A stretch of 64,000 nt of DNA from Lysinibacillus cavernae (GTDB lineage: Bacteria > Bacillota > Bacilli > Bacillales_A > Planococcaceae): NCBI RefSeq assembly GCF_009724685.1, contig NZ_WMEF01000010.1, positions 1 through 64,000 on the forward strand, written 5' to 3'. Numbering within the stretch: position 1 is the stretch's first letter; each line of letters starts with the position of its first letter. Below the pieces are notes generated by a model. That model did not search any database, had not been told where the DNA came from, and was given only the letters and a program-made list of their open reading frames with translations. The position numbers and the translations under genes are program-made. Positions 8,151 to 17,169 of this stretch are shown piece by piece.

Positions 8151-9272
8151 TTAAAAGTATATTCTAGGAACTCTTGCTGTTATAATGCATGGTACTTCGT
8201 AATTAATTGTTTCAAGCTTAGTTGCCCATTCATTAATGGAAATCATATTCTGTCCTTGTTGGCCAATGAGTGTTACCTTCTCACCTATAGCATATGCTTT
8301 TGGTAGCGCAACCATACATTGGTCCATACAAATTCGTCCAACAATCGGTATTCTTTGTCCATCAACTAATACCTCTTGTCCACCTAACTTACGAATAACA
8401 CCATCCGCATAGCCTATTGGAATCGTTCCAATCCACATATCAGTTGGAGCAACATACGTAGCACCATAGCCAACTGAATCTCCTGATTTTATTTGTTTCA
8501 CATGAACAAGTTCACTTTCAAGTGAGAACGCAGGCTGTAGTGGAAATGGTAAAATACTTTCCACGTATGGAGATGGTGATAATCCATACATTGAAATTCC
8601 ATATCTAACAGCATCATATTGTAAGTGTGGGTCCTTTACTAAGGATGCTGCTGTATTAGATGCATGGACAAGTCTTGGTTTAAACGGCATTACTGATAAA
8701 CAGTTTTCAAAAAACTGTACTTGCTGATTAAAATGTGTTGTATCTTCATCATCTGCTGTCGCAAAGTGAGTAAATAGTCCATCTAGTTCCACATGATCCG
8801 TAGACTGTATTGTTTGGTATATCTCTAATAATTCTCGCTCTGAGCGAATGCCTATTCTCCCCATCCCACTATCTACTTTAATATGTAACCGTAAAGGAAG
8901 TGTTTCATTCGCTAAAAGAGGCGCTGCTTGCTGAATCCAATCAACAGCAAACGCTGTAAGAATAATACGTTGTTGTGCTGCATAAGGAGCAAATGAAATT
9001 GGAGATGCACCTAATATTAGTATGTCTGGTTCTTCAAAATGTGCTCGAATATGTAATGCTTCATCGGGTGTTGCCACCGCAAGTATTGTGGCACCAGCCT
9101 CAAGAGCTGCCTGTGCAACAGCTACATCTCCATGACCGTACGCATTTGCCTTTACTACAGCAATAATTTGAACATTAGGTTGTAAAAACTCTTTTAAATT
9201 TTTAACGTTTTGATGGATAGCTTGTAAGTCTATCATAGCTTTGGTTGGTCGAAAATACTGCTGTGTCTTCAT
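8151..9272 (-). CDS. alr: Alanine racemase (PLP)
   Basis: A 373-residue fold-type III PLP enzyme converting L- to D-alanine for peptidoglycan. The PLP lysine is in VVKANAYGHG (Lys41), and the second catalytic tyrosine lies in the RYGISMYGLSPS segment. The ATG at 9272 has GAGGGT six bases upstream; a longer frame to 9320 is less likely. It lies between the YdcC-like lipoprotein and mazEF as in B. subtilis. D-Ala made here feeds Ddl and MurF, also in this window. Confidence 0.95.
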   Translation of the reverse strand: MKTQQYFRPTKAMIDLQAIHQNVKNLKEFLQPNVQIIAVVKANAYGHGDVAVAQAALEAGATILAVATPDEALHIRAHFEEPDILILGASPISFAPYAAQQRIILTAFAVDWIQQAAPLLANETLPLRLHIKVDSGMGRIGIRSERELLEIYQTIQSTDHVELDGLFTHFATADDEDTTHFNQQVQFFENCLSVMPFKPRLVHASNTAASLVKDPHLQYDAVRYGISMYGLSPSPYVESILPFPLQPAFSLESELVHVKQIKSGDSVGYGATYVAPTDMWIGTIPIGYADGVIRKLGGQEVLVDGQRIPIVGRICMDQCMVALPKAYAIGEKVTLIGQQGQNMISINEWATKLETINYEVPCIITARVPRIYF

Positions 9273-9432
9273 AAGAATACCCTCTTTATTTTTAATTAAA
9301 ACATTATGTATTACATACATTTCATTTTTCTACTACTTGTACATTCAAACTTTCTATTTGTTTGAACCCTCACTTTAAAGGAATTAACTTAACATTTTCT
9401 AAACAGTTGGGAGCTATTTGTTATTGTCAATA

Positions 9433-9466
9433 AGCTACAGCTTTCCTATTCAAGAAAGCTGTAGCT
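9433..9466 (-). terminator. Strong hairpin after the YdcC-like gene, no T run
   Basis: A perfect 13-base stem (AGCTACAGCTTTC with GAAAGCTGTAGCT) with an 8-base loop lies eight bases after the lipoprotein stop. It is followed by TATTG rather than a T run, so it may protect the 3' end or act as a weak or factor-assisted terminator. Confidence 0.5.
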
Positions 9467-9473
9467 AGAAAAG

Positions 9474-10532
9474 TTACTTCATACTACCTATCGTCATAGA
9501 CGTCGCCACTTCAATCATTTCTTCTCGCGTTAATTTACTTGAAGCTACAAAGAATTCAACACCGTCTTTTTCCCAACTAACCGATGTATCTGTAATAGCT
9601 CCAATTGTAAAGCCTAAGTCAACTGGATCACCAGGTGATGCTACTGGTAACATCGTGTTTTCTTTGGTTACAGGTTGCTGCATGACTGTAAATGCCTTTT
9701 CCCCATCGAATGTTAAGATAACACGTTCCATTCCGCCTTCCTGCACAACTTTTTCATTAGCCAATTGTGCCCAGTTTACTACAGGATAGCTTGTTTGGAA
9801 TTCTTGATATTCTACCTCTGCACCAACTGCTTCTTTGTCGTCTTTTTCTTCTTGCCCCTCTTTGTCAGCTGGTGTAGCTTGTTCACCTTTAGTGCTATCT
9901 TTATCTGTAAATTGCTCAACAGCATACTCTTTTGCAGCATGTTGCACACCTAATTTAATTTTCTTAAATGTAATTCGAATTTGTTCTTCTTTTACATCAT
10001 TCATAATGACTACAGAGGTTGGCAATAAAGTTTTCTTATCTACTGTAATTACCTGATGTGGCATACTATTTTTATAGCTATTTCTAGTAGCCGCTTCAAA
10101 TATATATGCTTTTTCTTCTTCTTTCATGACAAGATTTTTATCTTCCGCTAAATCTTCTGCTAGAGCTCCAATTAAATATGCCTGACTATTTTTCTTTGGC
10201 CAATCGCTTTGGAATTTATACATTTTGTTTAATGTCGGTGTTACAACAAAAACGCCATCAGCATTACGCACAATCATTTGCGAAACATCTTTACCACTTT
10301 CCATTACTTCTACACGATAGAAATCAGGTTTTGTATGCCATACTGTAACATCATAATTTCTTGGCTCCCCGCCAGATTTAATCTCCATCGTTGCATTTAA
10401 CTCATAGCCATTTGTCTCTGCCCATTTACCATTCACTTTCTTTAACACTTTTTCCTGTGAGGCTGCACCACATGCCGACAGAAGTAATATCGTACAAAGT
10501 AAGACGAGCCATTTAACTATACGGTTGCCCAC
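9474..10532 (-). CDS. YdcC-like lipoprotein with LolA-type fold
   Basis: A 352-residue lipoprotein. The signal peptide ends in the lipobox LLSAC, so the mature protein is anchored at the outer face of the membrane. The N-terminal part (about 30-210) resembles the LolA/RseB fold found in B. subtilis YdcC. A lysine/glutamate-rich linker (about 215-240) leads to a C-terminal domain resembling DUF4367-type modules (about 245-350). The start is GTG behind GGGTG. The family's function is not established; a sensor or chaperone at the membrane is an inference. Confidence 0.8.
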   Translation of the reverse strand: MGNRIVKWLVLLCTILLLSACGAASQEKVLKKVNGKWAETNGYELNATMEIKSGGEPRNYDVTVWHTKPDFYRVEVMESGKDVSQMIVRNADGVFVVTPTLNKMYKFQSDWPKKNSQAYLIGALAEDLAEDKNLVMKEEEKAYIFEAATRNSYKNSMPHQVITVDKKTLLPTSVVIMNDVKEEQIRITFKKIKLGVQHAAKEYAVEQFTDKDSTKGEQATPADKEGQEEKDDKEAVGAEVEYQEFQTSYPVVNWAQLANEKVVQEGGMERVILTFDGEKAFTVMQQPVTKENTMLPVASPGDPVDLGFTIGAITDTSVSWEKDGVEFFVASSKLTREEMIEVATSMTIGSMK

Positions 10533-10656
10533 GCTTTCACCCTTTCTTCTTTCAAATCCACTACGACAATATATGAACCGTATTTGTCAGTTATGTCATT
10601 TGAAGAAAGGGCAATATATTTAAATTTACAAGCCAACCTTTTAGACAAGTTAAGCA

Positions 10657-11010
10657 TTATTCTAATAATATTACTTGAGCAGCTGCATATTGCTTGGAAT
10701 GAGTAATACTAACAAATCCATTGACAAGCTCTTCCTTAAAATATAATACAGGATTCCCAGCCTCTCCTCTTAGTATCTCCATATCATGAAGCTTACATTG
10801 TTCTCCAATGCCAGTTCCCATCGCTTTCGAAAATGCTTCTTTAGCAGCAAATCGCCCTGCCAAAAATTCTATTTTACGAGTTTCTGTATAGCCGGCAAAT
10901 ATTTTTTTCTCTCTTGTAGTTAAAATGCGGTCTTTAAATTTATCTGTACGTTTCATGGCTTTTGCAATACGGTCTATTTCTACAATATCGAGACCAATTC
11001 CTTTAATCAT
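10657..11010 (-). CDS. acpS: Holo-[acyl carrier protein] synthase
   Basis: A 117-residue phosphopantetheinyl transferase that loads the CoA-derived arm onto acyl carrier protein. The Mg-binding aspartate (GIGLDIVEI) and glutamate (GRFAAKEAFSKAMGTGI) motifs are present. The ATG at 11010 follows AAAGGAGA; upstream in-frame codons lack a site. It is divergent from the rhomboid gene and followed by the YdcC-like gene. Confidence 0.95.
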   Translation of the reverse strand: MIKGIGLDIVEIDRIAKAMKRTDKFKDRILTTREKKIFAGYTETRKIEFLAGRFAAKEAFSKAMGTGIGEQCKLHDMEILRGEAGNPVLYFKEELVNGFVSITHSKQYAAAQVILLE

Positions 11011-11074
11011 GTGACCTTCTCCTTTACCTATTTCCAAAAAGGCATGTATAATAATTGTAAATTGAGGTGGAGCC

Positions 11075-11698
11075 ATGTTTAGTAGAACGGAAAATTTTAA
11101 GCAATATACAAAGTATTACCCTATTGTTTCAACGTTAATAGCAGTAAATCTAATTCTCTATGTATTGTCTCTTTTACCCGGCATAGGGACACTTTTGTGG
11201 AATTACGGAATCCAAGCAAATTTCCTGGTTCAAAGTGGTGAATGGTGGCGTGTCTTTTCTGCAATGTTTTTACATGCAGGATTTATGCATATGTTTTTTA
11301 ATATGTTTTCATTATATCTCTTTGGACCAGAGCTAGAAAAAATCGCAGGCAAAGCACGCTTTATTACAATTTATTTAGTATCAGGTATTGTAGGCAACAT
11401 GGCAACCTATATTTTCTATGATAGTAGTTATGCGAGTCTTGGCGCAAGTGGGGCTATTTTTGGAATTTTTGGTGCTTTTGGGGCATTAGTTTACTATACT
11501 CGTCGTACAATGCCAATGCTTCGTAAGCTCATTTTACCAATCATCGTCATCAGTGTCATCATGACTTTTCTTCAACCAAACGTGAATGTCTATGCACATT
11601 TAGGCGGTTTAGTAACAGGATTCATTCTTGGACTTATCTATTTACATCCAAAAAGAATTTTAAGCTGGCGTAAACAAAAGATGGCGGGTAAACCATAA
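11075..11698 (+). CDS. Rhomboid family intramembrane serine protease (YdcA-like)
   Basis: A 207-residue membrane protein with six predicted transmembrane segments. The catalytic serine is in GASGAIFG, with the histidine in the later helix at AHLGGLVTG. The HAGFMHMFFNM segment matches the conserved His/Asn region of TM2. It cleaves membrane-embedded segments; the substrate is not known. It is the only plus-strand gene in the first 20 kb, divergent from acpS, as in B. subtilis. Confidence 0.93.
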   Translation: MFSRTENFKQYTKYYPIVSTLIAVNLILYVLSLLPGIGTLLWNYGIQANFLVQSGEWWRVFSAMFLHAGFMHMFFNMFSLYLFGPELEKIAGKARFITIYLVSGIVGNMATYIFYDSSYASLGASGAIFGIFGAFGALVYYTRRTMPMLRKLILPIIVISVIMTFLQPNVNVYAHLGGLVTGFILGLIYLHPKRILSWRKQKMAGKP

Positions 11699-11709
11699 TA
11701 TTTTAAAAA

Positions 11710-11743
11710 GGAGCAGCCTCACGACGAGCTGCTCTTTTTTTCG
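11710..11743 (+). terminator. Terminator of the rhomboid gene
   Basis: A GAGCAGC/GCTGCTC stem with a 10-base loop is followed by a run of T residues on the plus strand, ten bases after the stop. Confidence 0.9.
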
Positions 11744-11758
11744 CTAAATTGACACTTA

Positions 11759-12334
11759 CTATAAAACCACTGTAGCCTCATTTGCCATCTTAATTTTTTT
11801 CCATTCGGCTGCTGTTAATCCATAAACAACTTGGTCAACATGATGATCATAAAGCCACTCCGCATCCCTTAAACGTCCTTCTTCGTGAAAGCCCAATACT
11901 TTTGGAATTGTACGGCTACGAATATTCCCTACTGCTACACGTACTTCAATACGATTTAATTTCAAATAATTAAAGGCATAATCAATTAATGCTTTCACTG
12001 AATTTGTCACGAGACCCTTGCCCACGAACTCATTACCTAACCAGTAACCAATGCTTGTCCATTTATGTTGCCAGTTGATTTGATGATACCCAATCACACC
12101 TGCAAGCTTTCCATCATAGTAAATCCCTGTTTGGATGCCATTGTTATCAGCATACTGTTGCATAGCCTTTTTTACGAATTGCTCCGTATCTTCCACTGTT
12201 TTAACACTATCTACAAAAGGCAACCATTCACGTAATGTATCCCTTGAACGGTCAGTCAAAGCAAACAATTCATCTACATCACTCAAATCCAATAGCTTCA
12301 AATAAGCGCTTTCACTAATGTCATATTTAAACAA
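11759..12334 (-). CDS. GNAT N-acetyltransferase (RimL/YdaF-like)
   Basis: A 191-residue GNAT enzyme of the ribosomal-protein-serine acetyltransferase type (RimL/YdaF-like). An acetyl-CoA-binding stretch appears as GYWLGNEFVGKGLVTNSVKA, and the C-terminal part reads VLGFHEEGRLRDAE, common in this group. The substrate cannot be told from sequence. The start is uncertain: TTG at 12334 with AAGGGG about eight bases upstream is preferred over GTG at 12343, which would sit inside the ribosome site. Confidence 0.85.
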   Translation of the reverse strand: MFKYDISESAYLKLLDLSDVDELFALTDRSRDTLREWLPFVDSVKTVEDTEQFVKKAMQQYADNNGIQTGIYYDGKLAGVIGYHQINWQHKWTSIGYWLGNEFVGKGLVTNSVKALIDYAFNYLKLNRIEVRVAVGNIRSRTIPKVLGFHEEGRLRDAEWLYDHHVDQVVYGLTAAEWKKIKMANEATVVL

Positions 12335-12393
12335 AGTCCCCACCCCTTTTGTTCTATTTATTTTATTATAAACAGCATTTCCATTTTTTTATA

Positions 12394-12435
12394 GTTAAAA
12401 AAGCTAACTCTCCCAAAAAATGAAAGAATTAGCTT
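12394..12435 (-). terminator. Terminator after ydbT
   Basis: On the minus strand AAGCTAATTCT pairs with AGAGTTAGCTT (with G-U pairs), followed by TTTTTT. Confidence 0.75.
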
Positions 12436-12444
12436 ATTAATTAA

Positions 12445-13920
12445 TCAGTGTTCATACCAAGTTAGAATCGCTTCGGCATCTTGTTGATCTAGGCTCGATA
12501 CACTTCCCGTTGTACCAGTTGCTCCAGACATTACTGTTGCTTTCATAGACATAACATTCTTTCTTTTTTGAAAGTACGATTGCGTGCTTCCAATAGATTG
12601 TATTCGTTTTTTCTCCATTATCAATGTAATACGGCTAAATACACGATACTGCATAGCCAGTTGCTTACCTTCAATTTGATAACCCGCTGTTTTATGTTGC
12701 CATACACCAAGTAATATCGTTAATGGAATTAATAGCAATGACAATAACCCGAATGGATAAAAGAAATAGCCACATGCACCAATAATAGGAACTAGCCAAA
12801 TAAAATCAATTCGATAGAAGAACGGCCTTGCCCTTTTTGGGGACCGAATAAATGTAGGATTCCAATTCATCTCTGGGAAAAGCTGCTCCAATGTTTGCAT
12901 ACAATCCTGTTTCTTAATGAGTGGAAACAAGGTAATTTTTTTATCATTCCCATCTTCACCGTTTCCTCCAGCACTTTCTACGACCACCGTAGAAAAGCCT
13001 GTTAATTGACGCAATGGGTTTTCCACAATACGAATAGCCTGAATTCGATTCAATGGCAAAGTAATGCGCTTTTTCTCTAAAAGACCTTTTGTGATAATCA
13101 GTTTGTCTTCTTCAATACGGACTGTATAATCGTAGTAATTAATAAGTGTGATGACCACCGATACAACCCAAGCTACAATTAAAATTAACATCACCGTTAA
13201 GGCCACTAAAAAAGCCCCGATTTTCACAAAAACAGCTAACTCATGGAAAACCTCTTCATAAGGGATAATATCAGAAAACTGTGAAGCGATAGCAGCAATA
13301 CCTGATAGCACGACACCAATCCCACCGGATGTCGTTGCTAACATAAGTAGATCACGCATGGACATATGATAAATCATTGGAGTAGGTACTGATTCTTCTA
13401 TCACTTGTGATTGTTCATGGGCTTGTTGCTGAACTTCTTCACTTTTAGCACGGCGCATTTCTAATTCAATAACATCTGCAGCGGATTTGTGAATGGCTGT
13501 AAGTTCAACCTCAGGTTTGCCTCCCTTACTCCCTGCAGTTTCTACCTGCACTTTCACTAAACCAAAGATGCGGTGAAAAATACCCTCGTTGTAATTTAAG
13601 CTTTGAATACGTTCAAAAGGAATATAACGTTTCTTCTTAACAAATAATCCATACTTTACACGTAATTCTCCATCCTCAAACCAATACACAAATGTCCTCC
13701 ATTTTATGATGCCTCCAATCAGTGCAAGAAGTGCTGCACCTCCCCAAACACCGAAAAGTAAAATGGTATCGAAAAAATGATCACTACGAAAATTCAAAGA
13801 AAAATTAAAACCGTTAGTTATGATAATAATGGCAATTGGCAATATCATACTTTTTAAAGCTTTTACACTCGTAATAACTGCTGATATTGGGTGTAAACGA
13901 TTAATTTCCTTAGACATCAT
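12445..13920 (-). CDS. ydbT: YdbT-like bacterial PH-domain membrane protein
   Basis: A 491-residue membrane protein with three bacterial PH-like (DUF304/bPH2) modules, each following a transmembrane pair. The recurring signature is R-x-x-S-L/R-I-Q before a short motif, seen at PFERIQSLNY, PLNRIQAIRI and KKRIQSIGS. B. subtilis YdbT has 493 residues and with YdbS contributes to resistance against amylocyclicin-type antimicrobial peptides under sigma-W. The gene overlaps the end of ydbS by eleven bases, so the two are translationally coupled. Confidence 0.9.
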   Translation of the reverse strand: MMSKEINRLHPISAVITSVKALKSMILPIAIIIITNGFNFSLNFRSDHFFDTILLFGVWGGAALLALIGGIIKWRTFVYWFEDGELRVKYGLFVKKKRYIPFERIQSLNYNEGIFHRIFGLVKVQVETAGSKGGKPEVELTAIHKSAADVIELEMRRAKSEEVQQQAHEQSQVIEESVPTPMIYHMSMRDLLMLATTSGGIGVVLSGIAAIASQFSDIIPYEEVFHELAVFVKIGAFLVALTVMLILIVAWVVSVVITLINYYDYTVRIEEDKLIITKGLLEKKRITLPLNRIQAIRIVENPLRQLTGFSTVVVESAGGNGEDGNDKKITLFPLIKKQDCMQTLEQLFPEMNWNPTFIRSPKRARPFFYRIDFIWLVPIIGACGYFFYPFGLLSLLLIPLTILLGVWQHKTAGYQIEGKQLAMQYRVFSRITLIMEKKRIQSIGSTQSYFQKRKNVMSMKATVMSGATGTTGSVSSLDQQDAEAILTWYEH

Positions 13921-14389
13921 CTTCCGCCACCCTTGCTAAATCAGAGATACGTGCACGAAGTACATCTGCTTCGCCCATCACAAGTGCAGGAATCGTATGT
14001 ACAGTTGCTGCTGTTGAGATAGAAATATTACCTAAGTCATATTTTTTTAATATTGGTCCCTGTGTCGTATCAACATGCTGAACACGTACCATTGGTATTA
14101 ACGTACGTTTCACAACAAATAAACCATGCTGTACTTCGATTTCATGCTCACGAACCTCATAACGCCAACGTTCCCATCTTATTTTTGGGAATATAAAGAC
14201 TGATAATACTGCACTTAGTACCACAGCTGCACCAGCTATGAAGTAAATAAAAGATGGCCATTCAAAATAATAAGTACCATAGCTTACTAGCCCCGCTACA
14301 ATTAGTAGCACCAATGTTTGTATGACTCCATACAAACGCCAAACAGTTAACCCTTTACGAGAAATTTGATGAACCGGTTGAGCTCTCAT
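13910..14389 (-). CDS. ydbS: YdbS-like bacterial PH-domain membrane protein
   Basis: A 159-residue protein with two transmembrane segments (about 20-65) and one bacterial PH-like domain ending near ALVMGEADVLRARI. The signature LIPMVRVQHVDT is the counterpart of the R-I-Q motif in YdbT. The ATG at 14389 has GGGGGG seven bases upstream; the in-frame start at 14413 lies before that site. First gene of the ydbST pair, directly behind an ECF-type promoter. Confidence 0.9.
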   Translation of the reverse strand: MRAQPVHQISRKGLTVWRLYGVIQTLVLLIVAGLVSYGTYYFEWPSFIYFIAGAAVVLSAVLSVFIFPKIRWERWRYEVREHEIEVQHGLFVVKRTLIPMVRVQHVDTTQGPILKKYDLGNISISTAATVHTIPALVMGEADVLRARISDLARVAEDDV

Positions 14390-14421
14390 TGTCGTTCCCC
14401 CCTTTTTCTTCAATAAATCTA

Positions 14422-14448
14422 TACGGATTCACCCACCCTTTTGTTTCA
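14422..14448 (-). promoter_or_regulatory. ECF (sigma-W-like) promoter of ydbST
   Basis: The minus strand has TGAAAC (14443-14448) and CGTA (14422-14425) separated by 17 bases, matching the sigma-W consensus TGAAAC-N16/17-CGTA. It lies about 33 bases before the ydbS start. ydbST is a sigma-W operon in B. subtilis, so both site and target are conserved. Confidence 0.8.
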
Positions 14449-14456
14449 ACTATAGC

Positions 14457-14493
14457 CGAAAAAAAACCTTACAGCCACAATGACTGTAAGGTT
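14457..14493 (-). terminator. Terminator after cshA
   Basis: On the minus strand AACCTTACAGTCA pairs with TGGCTGTAAGGTT around a short loop, followed by eight T residues. Confidence 0.9.
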
Positions 14494-14524
14494 TAAACAT
14501 AAAGTTAAGCGTATTTGTTTAAAA

Positions 14525-16051
14525 TTAATCTTCGTGGCGTCGAGGAGAACGAGAACGACCTTGGCCACCTTGTCCACCTTCACGGCGACCTCCATCACGG
14601 CGTCCACCATCTCGACGACTATTACGACGATCACCACTACGAGCATTGTCACGACGTCCACCAAAGCTACGGTTACTACGTCCACGATCACCACCACTGC
14701 CACGGTTACTACTAGAACGCTCACGACGCATTGGTAATGGGCGTTCCTCAGTGATTGTTACAGGTGTATCATCTGGCTCTCTCGTTAATGAGCGAAGAGC
14801 AGCTGCAACAACATCAATTGCCTCATGATTGTCAAGCACTTCTGCTGCTAGCGTACGGTAATCACCTAAATTGTTATTAGCAATAAGACCTTCAAGTGAT
14901 TCCACAGCTAAACGTTGTTGACCTTCTAATGCTTCGTCCGTTGTTGGTGGACGAAGTGGTGTCATACGTTTTTTCGTTGTTTCTTCTACGATACGTAAGT
15001 AACCCATTTCACGTGGTGTTACAAACGTTACTGCAAGACCTGATTTACCTGCACGACCTGTACGACCGATACGGTGAACATAAGATTCAGGGTCTTGAGG
15101 AATATCGAAGTTATAAACGTGTGTTACACCAGAAATATCAAGTCCACGAGCAGCTACATCTGTCGCAACAAGGATATCGATTTTATTTTCTTTAAATTGA
15201 CGTAATACAGAGATACGTTTTGCTTGGCTTAAATCCCCATGAATACCTTCAGCTAGGTAGCCACGAATAGATAGGGCCTGTGCAAGCTCATCTACGCGAC
15301 GCTTAGTACGACCAAAAATAATAGCAAGCTCTGGTTGGTGAACGTTTAGTAAACGAGATAAAACATCGAATTTTTCACGTTCAGCAGACTTAACAAAATA
15401 TTGATCAATATTATCAACTGTTAATTCTTTCGCTTTAATTTTCACAATTTCTGGATCACGCATAAATGTTTCTGCAATTTTACGGATTGCTGGTGGCATT
15501 GTTGCTGAGAACAGTAATGTTTGTCGCTCAGTAGGCACGTTTTCTAAGATAGAATTAATATCATCGATAAAGCCCATATTTAACATTTCATCTGCTTCAT
15601 CCAATACCAATGTTTGAACATCTTCTAATTTTAACGTACGACGATTAATATGATCAATAATACGTCCTGGCGTACCAACAATAATTTGAGGTCTATTTTT
15701 CAGTGCACGAATTTGACGGCCAATTTCTTGACCACCGTAAACTGATAGTAATTTTACGCGTTTGTCATAGCCAATTTTATATAGCTCTTCTGAAACTTGA
15801 ATTGCTAACTCACGAGTTGGAGCAATGACTAACGCTTGGATATTAGGGTTTTTTGGATCAATTTTTTCAATTAGTGGAATCCCGAAAGCGGCAGTTTTAC
15901 CAGTACCTGTTTGCGCTTGACCTAATACGTCACGGCCTTCAATAGCAAAACGAATAGTACCTTCTTGGATTGGTGTTGCTTCTTCAAATCCCATACGCTT
16001 TACTGAGCGTAATGTAGATTCGCTAATATTTAATTCTGAAAAATTTGTCAA
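14525..16051 (-). CDS. cshA: DEAD-box RNA helicase CshA
   Basis: A 508-residue DEAD-box helicase linked to the RNA degradosome and cold adaptation. Motifs in order: Q-motif (FEEATPIQ), [34 protein letters not shown] and [10 protein letters not shown]. The C-terminus ends in an Arg/Gly/Ser-rich tail of about 75 residues, typical of CshA. The start is a TTG at 16051 behind AAGGAGA; the in-frame extension to 16120 lacks a site and family similarity. It lies downstream of ddl-murF as in B. subtilis, here with an esterase gene in between. Confidence 0.94.
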   Translation of the reverse strand: MTNFSELNISESTLRSVKRMGFEEATPIQEGTIRFAIEGRDVLGQAQTGTGKTAAFGIPLIEKIDPKNPNIQALVIAPTRELAIQVSEELYKIGYDKRVKLLSVYGGQEIGRQIRALKNRPQIIVGTPGRIIDHINRRTLKLEDVQTLVLDEADEMLNMGFIDDINSILENVPTERQTLLFSATMPPAIRKIAETFMRDPEIVKIKAKELTVDNIDQYFVKSAEREKFDVLSRLLNVHQPELAIIFGRTKRRVDELAQALSIRGYLAEGIHGDLSQAKRISVLRQFKENKIDILVATDVAARGLDISGVTHVYNFDIPQDPESYVHRIGRTGRAGKSGLAVTFVTPREMGYLRIVEETTKKRMTPLRPPTTDEALEGQQRLAVESLEGLIANNNLGDYRTLAAEVLDNHEAIDVVAAALRSLTREPDDTPVTITEERPLPMRRERSSSNRGSGGDRGRSNRSFGGRRDNARSGDRRNSRRDGGRRDGGRREGGQGGQGRSRSPRRHED

Positions 16052-16276
16052 ACTTCTCAATCTCCTTTTTTTCCTTTTAAGTTGACAAATGGTTACATTT
16101 TCAGATGAAGTTGTCGGCAAATTCGAGCCTGTGTAGTGGAACGTTTCCGATACTTAAAAATTTTCTCTACATGATGGTTCATATAGAGCTCTCTTATATG
16201 AAAAGGAAAGCCCGGTCTTTACCGAGCGGTTCGATTCTGTCGTAATTATTCACTTTAGAATAAAACCGTTGTGTTC
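16052..16276 (-). other. Long upstream region of cshA
   Basis: About 225 bases without a supported gene, containing a short GC-richer stretch near 16210-16230 that can form a small stem (CCGGT/ACCGAGCGG region). A long untranslated leader, as in other cold-shock helicase genes, is possible; I could not place a promoter. Confidence 0.35.
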
Positions 16277-16310
16277 AAAAAAAAGTACTCTTCAACCAAA
16301 TATGAAGAGT
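16277..16310 (-). terminator. Terminator of the esterase gene
   Basis: An 8-base stem (ACTCTTCA with TGAAGAGT) is followed on the minus strand by ACT and eight T residues. It lies about 95 bases after the esterase stop and ahead of cshA. Confidence 0.75.
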
Positions 16311-16403
16311 CTTCGCACAAAATGTATCCATTGCTTACACTAGTCTAACATGGCTTTAAATCGTATGCAACGATAACGCATGAGTCGTAATAATCTGACT
16401 ACT

Positions 16404-17099
16404 TTAAGCATCCTTTAAAAACATCAAAACCTGTGGAAACCATTGAGAGCAATCTTCATCAAAACATATATGATGCTTTCCATTATCAGAAAAATACAAA
16501 ACTTTATTTTCTGAGGCCAATTCATCAAAGAGAAACTGTGCTGTGTGAAAAGGTACTATCCCATCTAATTTCCCCTGCACTATATATACAGGAATTTGAA
16601 TATGTCGATAATATGGCTCCACCATTCTAACCAGCTTCATAAATTCAATCGTTGACGCTAGTGGCACATTGTTAAACTTGTGATGATATCGTAAAAAAAG
16701 TTCGTTATTAGTCAAATTACGGTGATATGCCTCAGTAGCTAGCATTTTGAAATCCTCTACTAGTTGCCTAGGGCTTACATATTTCGCAGCAGCACTAAGT
16801 AATACAAGCTTTTTTACTTTATAGCGTTTAGCTAAATATAACGCAATGATTCCCCCCATCGAAAAACCAACGACTATCACTTCGTCAACTTTTTTAGCTA
16901 ATGATCGAAAGGCTAGCTCAGCATCCATCAACCAATGCTTCGCAGTAAAACCACTCATATGTAATTCTTCGCCATGCCCTGACAATGTCGGCTCTACAAT
17001 TAGCCAATCTGTATGTGCCCGCAAGTATGTTGTAAATGGCTCAACTTCATAAGGACCACCTGAAAATCCATGAATACATAGTACACCTACTGACAACAT
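16404..17099 (-). CDS. Alpha/beta hydrolase, carboxylesterase type
   Basis: A 231-residue serine hydrolase of the Est30/YvaK-like carboxylesterase group. The oxyanion-hole region is HGFSGGP, the nucleophile elbow is GFSMGG, the acid is in QGKLDGIVP and the histidine in NGKHHICFD. It probably cleaves short- to medium-chain esters or acts on monoglycerides in the cytosol; the natural substrate is unknown. The ATG at 17099 has GAGGTG just upstream; a TTG at 17117 is an alternative. It sits between murF and cshA, a pair adjacent in B. subtilis. Confidence 0.88.
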   Translation of the reverse strand: MLSVGVLCIHGFSGGPYEVEPFTTYLRAHTDWLIVEPTLSGHGEELHMSGFTAKHWLMDAELAFRSLAKKVDEVIVVGFSMGGIIALYLAKRYKVKKLVLLSAAAKYVSPRQLVEDFKMLATEAYHRNLTNNELFLRYHHKFNNVPLASTIEFMKLVRMVEPYYRHIQIPVYIVQGKLDGIVPFHTAQFLFDELASENKVLYFSDNGKHHICFDEDCSQWFPQVLMFLKDA

Positions 17100-17129
17100 C
17101 CTCACCTCATTTAACAAATATATCTCTAC

Positions 17130-17167
17130 ATAAGTAAATCGGTGAGCTTTATTCCCACCGATTCATT
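17130..17167 (-). terminator. Possible terminator after murF
   Basis: AATCGGTG pairs with CACCGATT on the minus strand just after the murF stop, followed by the mixed sequence TACTTA rather than a clean T run. A weak terminator is likely, with some read-through into the esterase gene. Confidence 0.4.
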
Positions 17168-17169
17168 GC

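Noticed and set aside
9276..9301. GTTTTA-N14-GGGTAT on the minus strand before alr, resembling a sigma-B promoter
   Set aside because: The GGGTAT is part of the alr ribosome site, five bases before the start codon, so a transcript from it would have almost no leader. Probably a chance match.
14446..14828. Long Thr/Val-rich open frames on several strands inside the 3' end of cshA
   Set aside because: These are shadows of the Arg/Gly-rich tail of CshA, whose repetitive codons keep other frames open.
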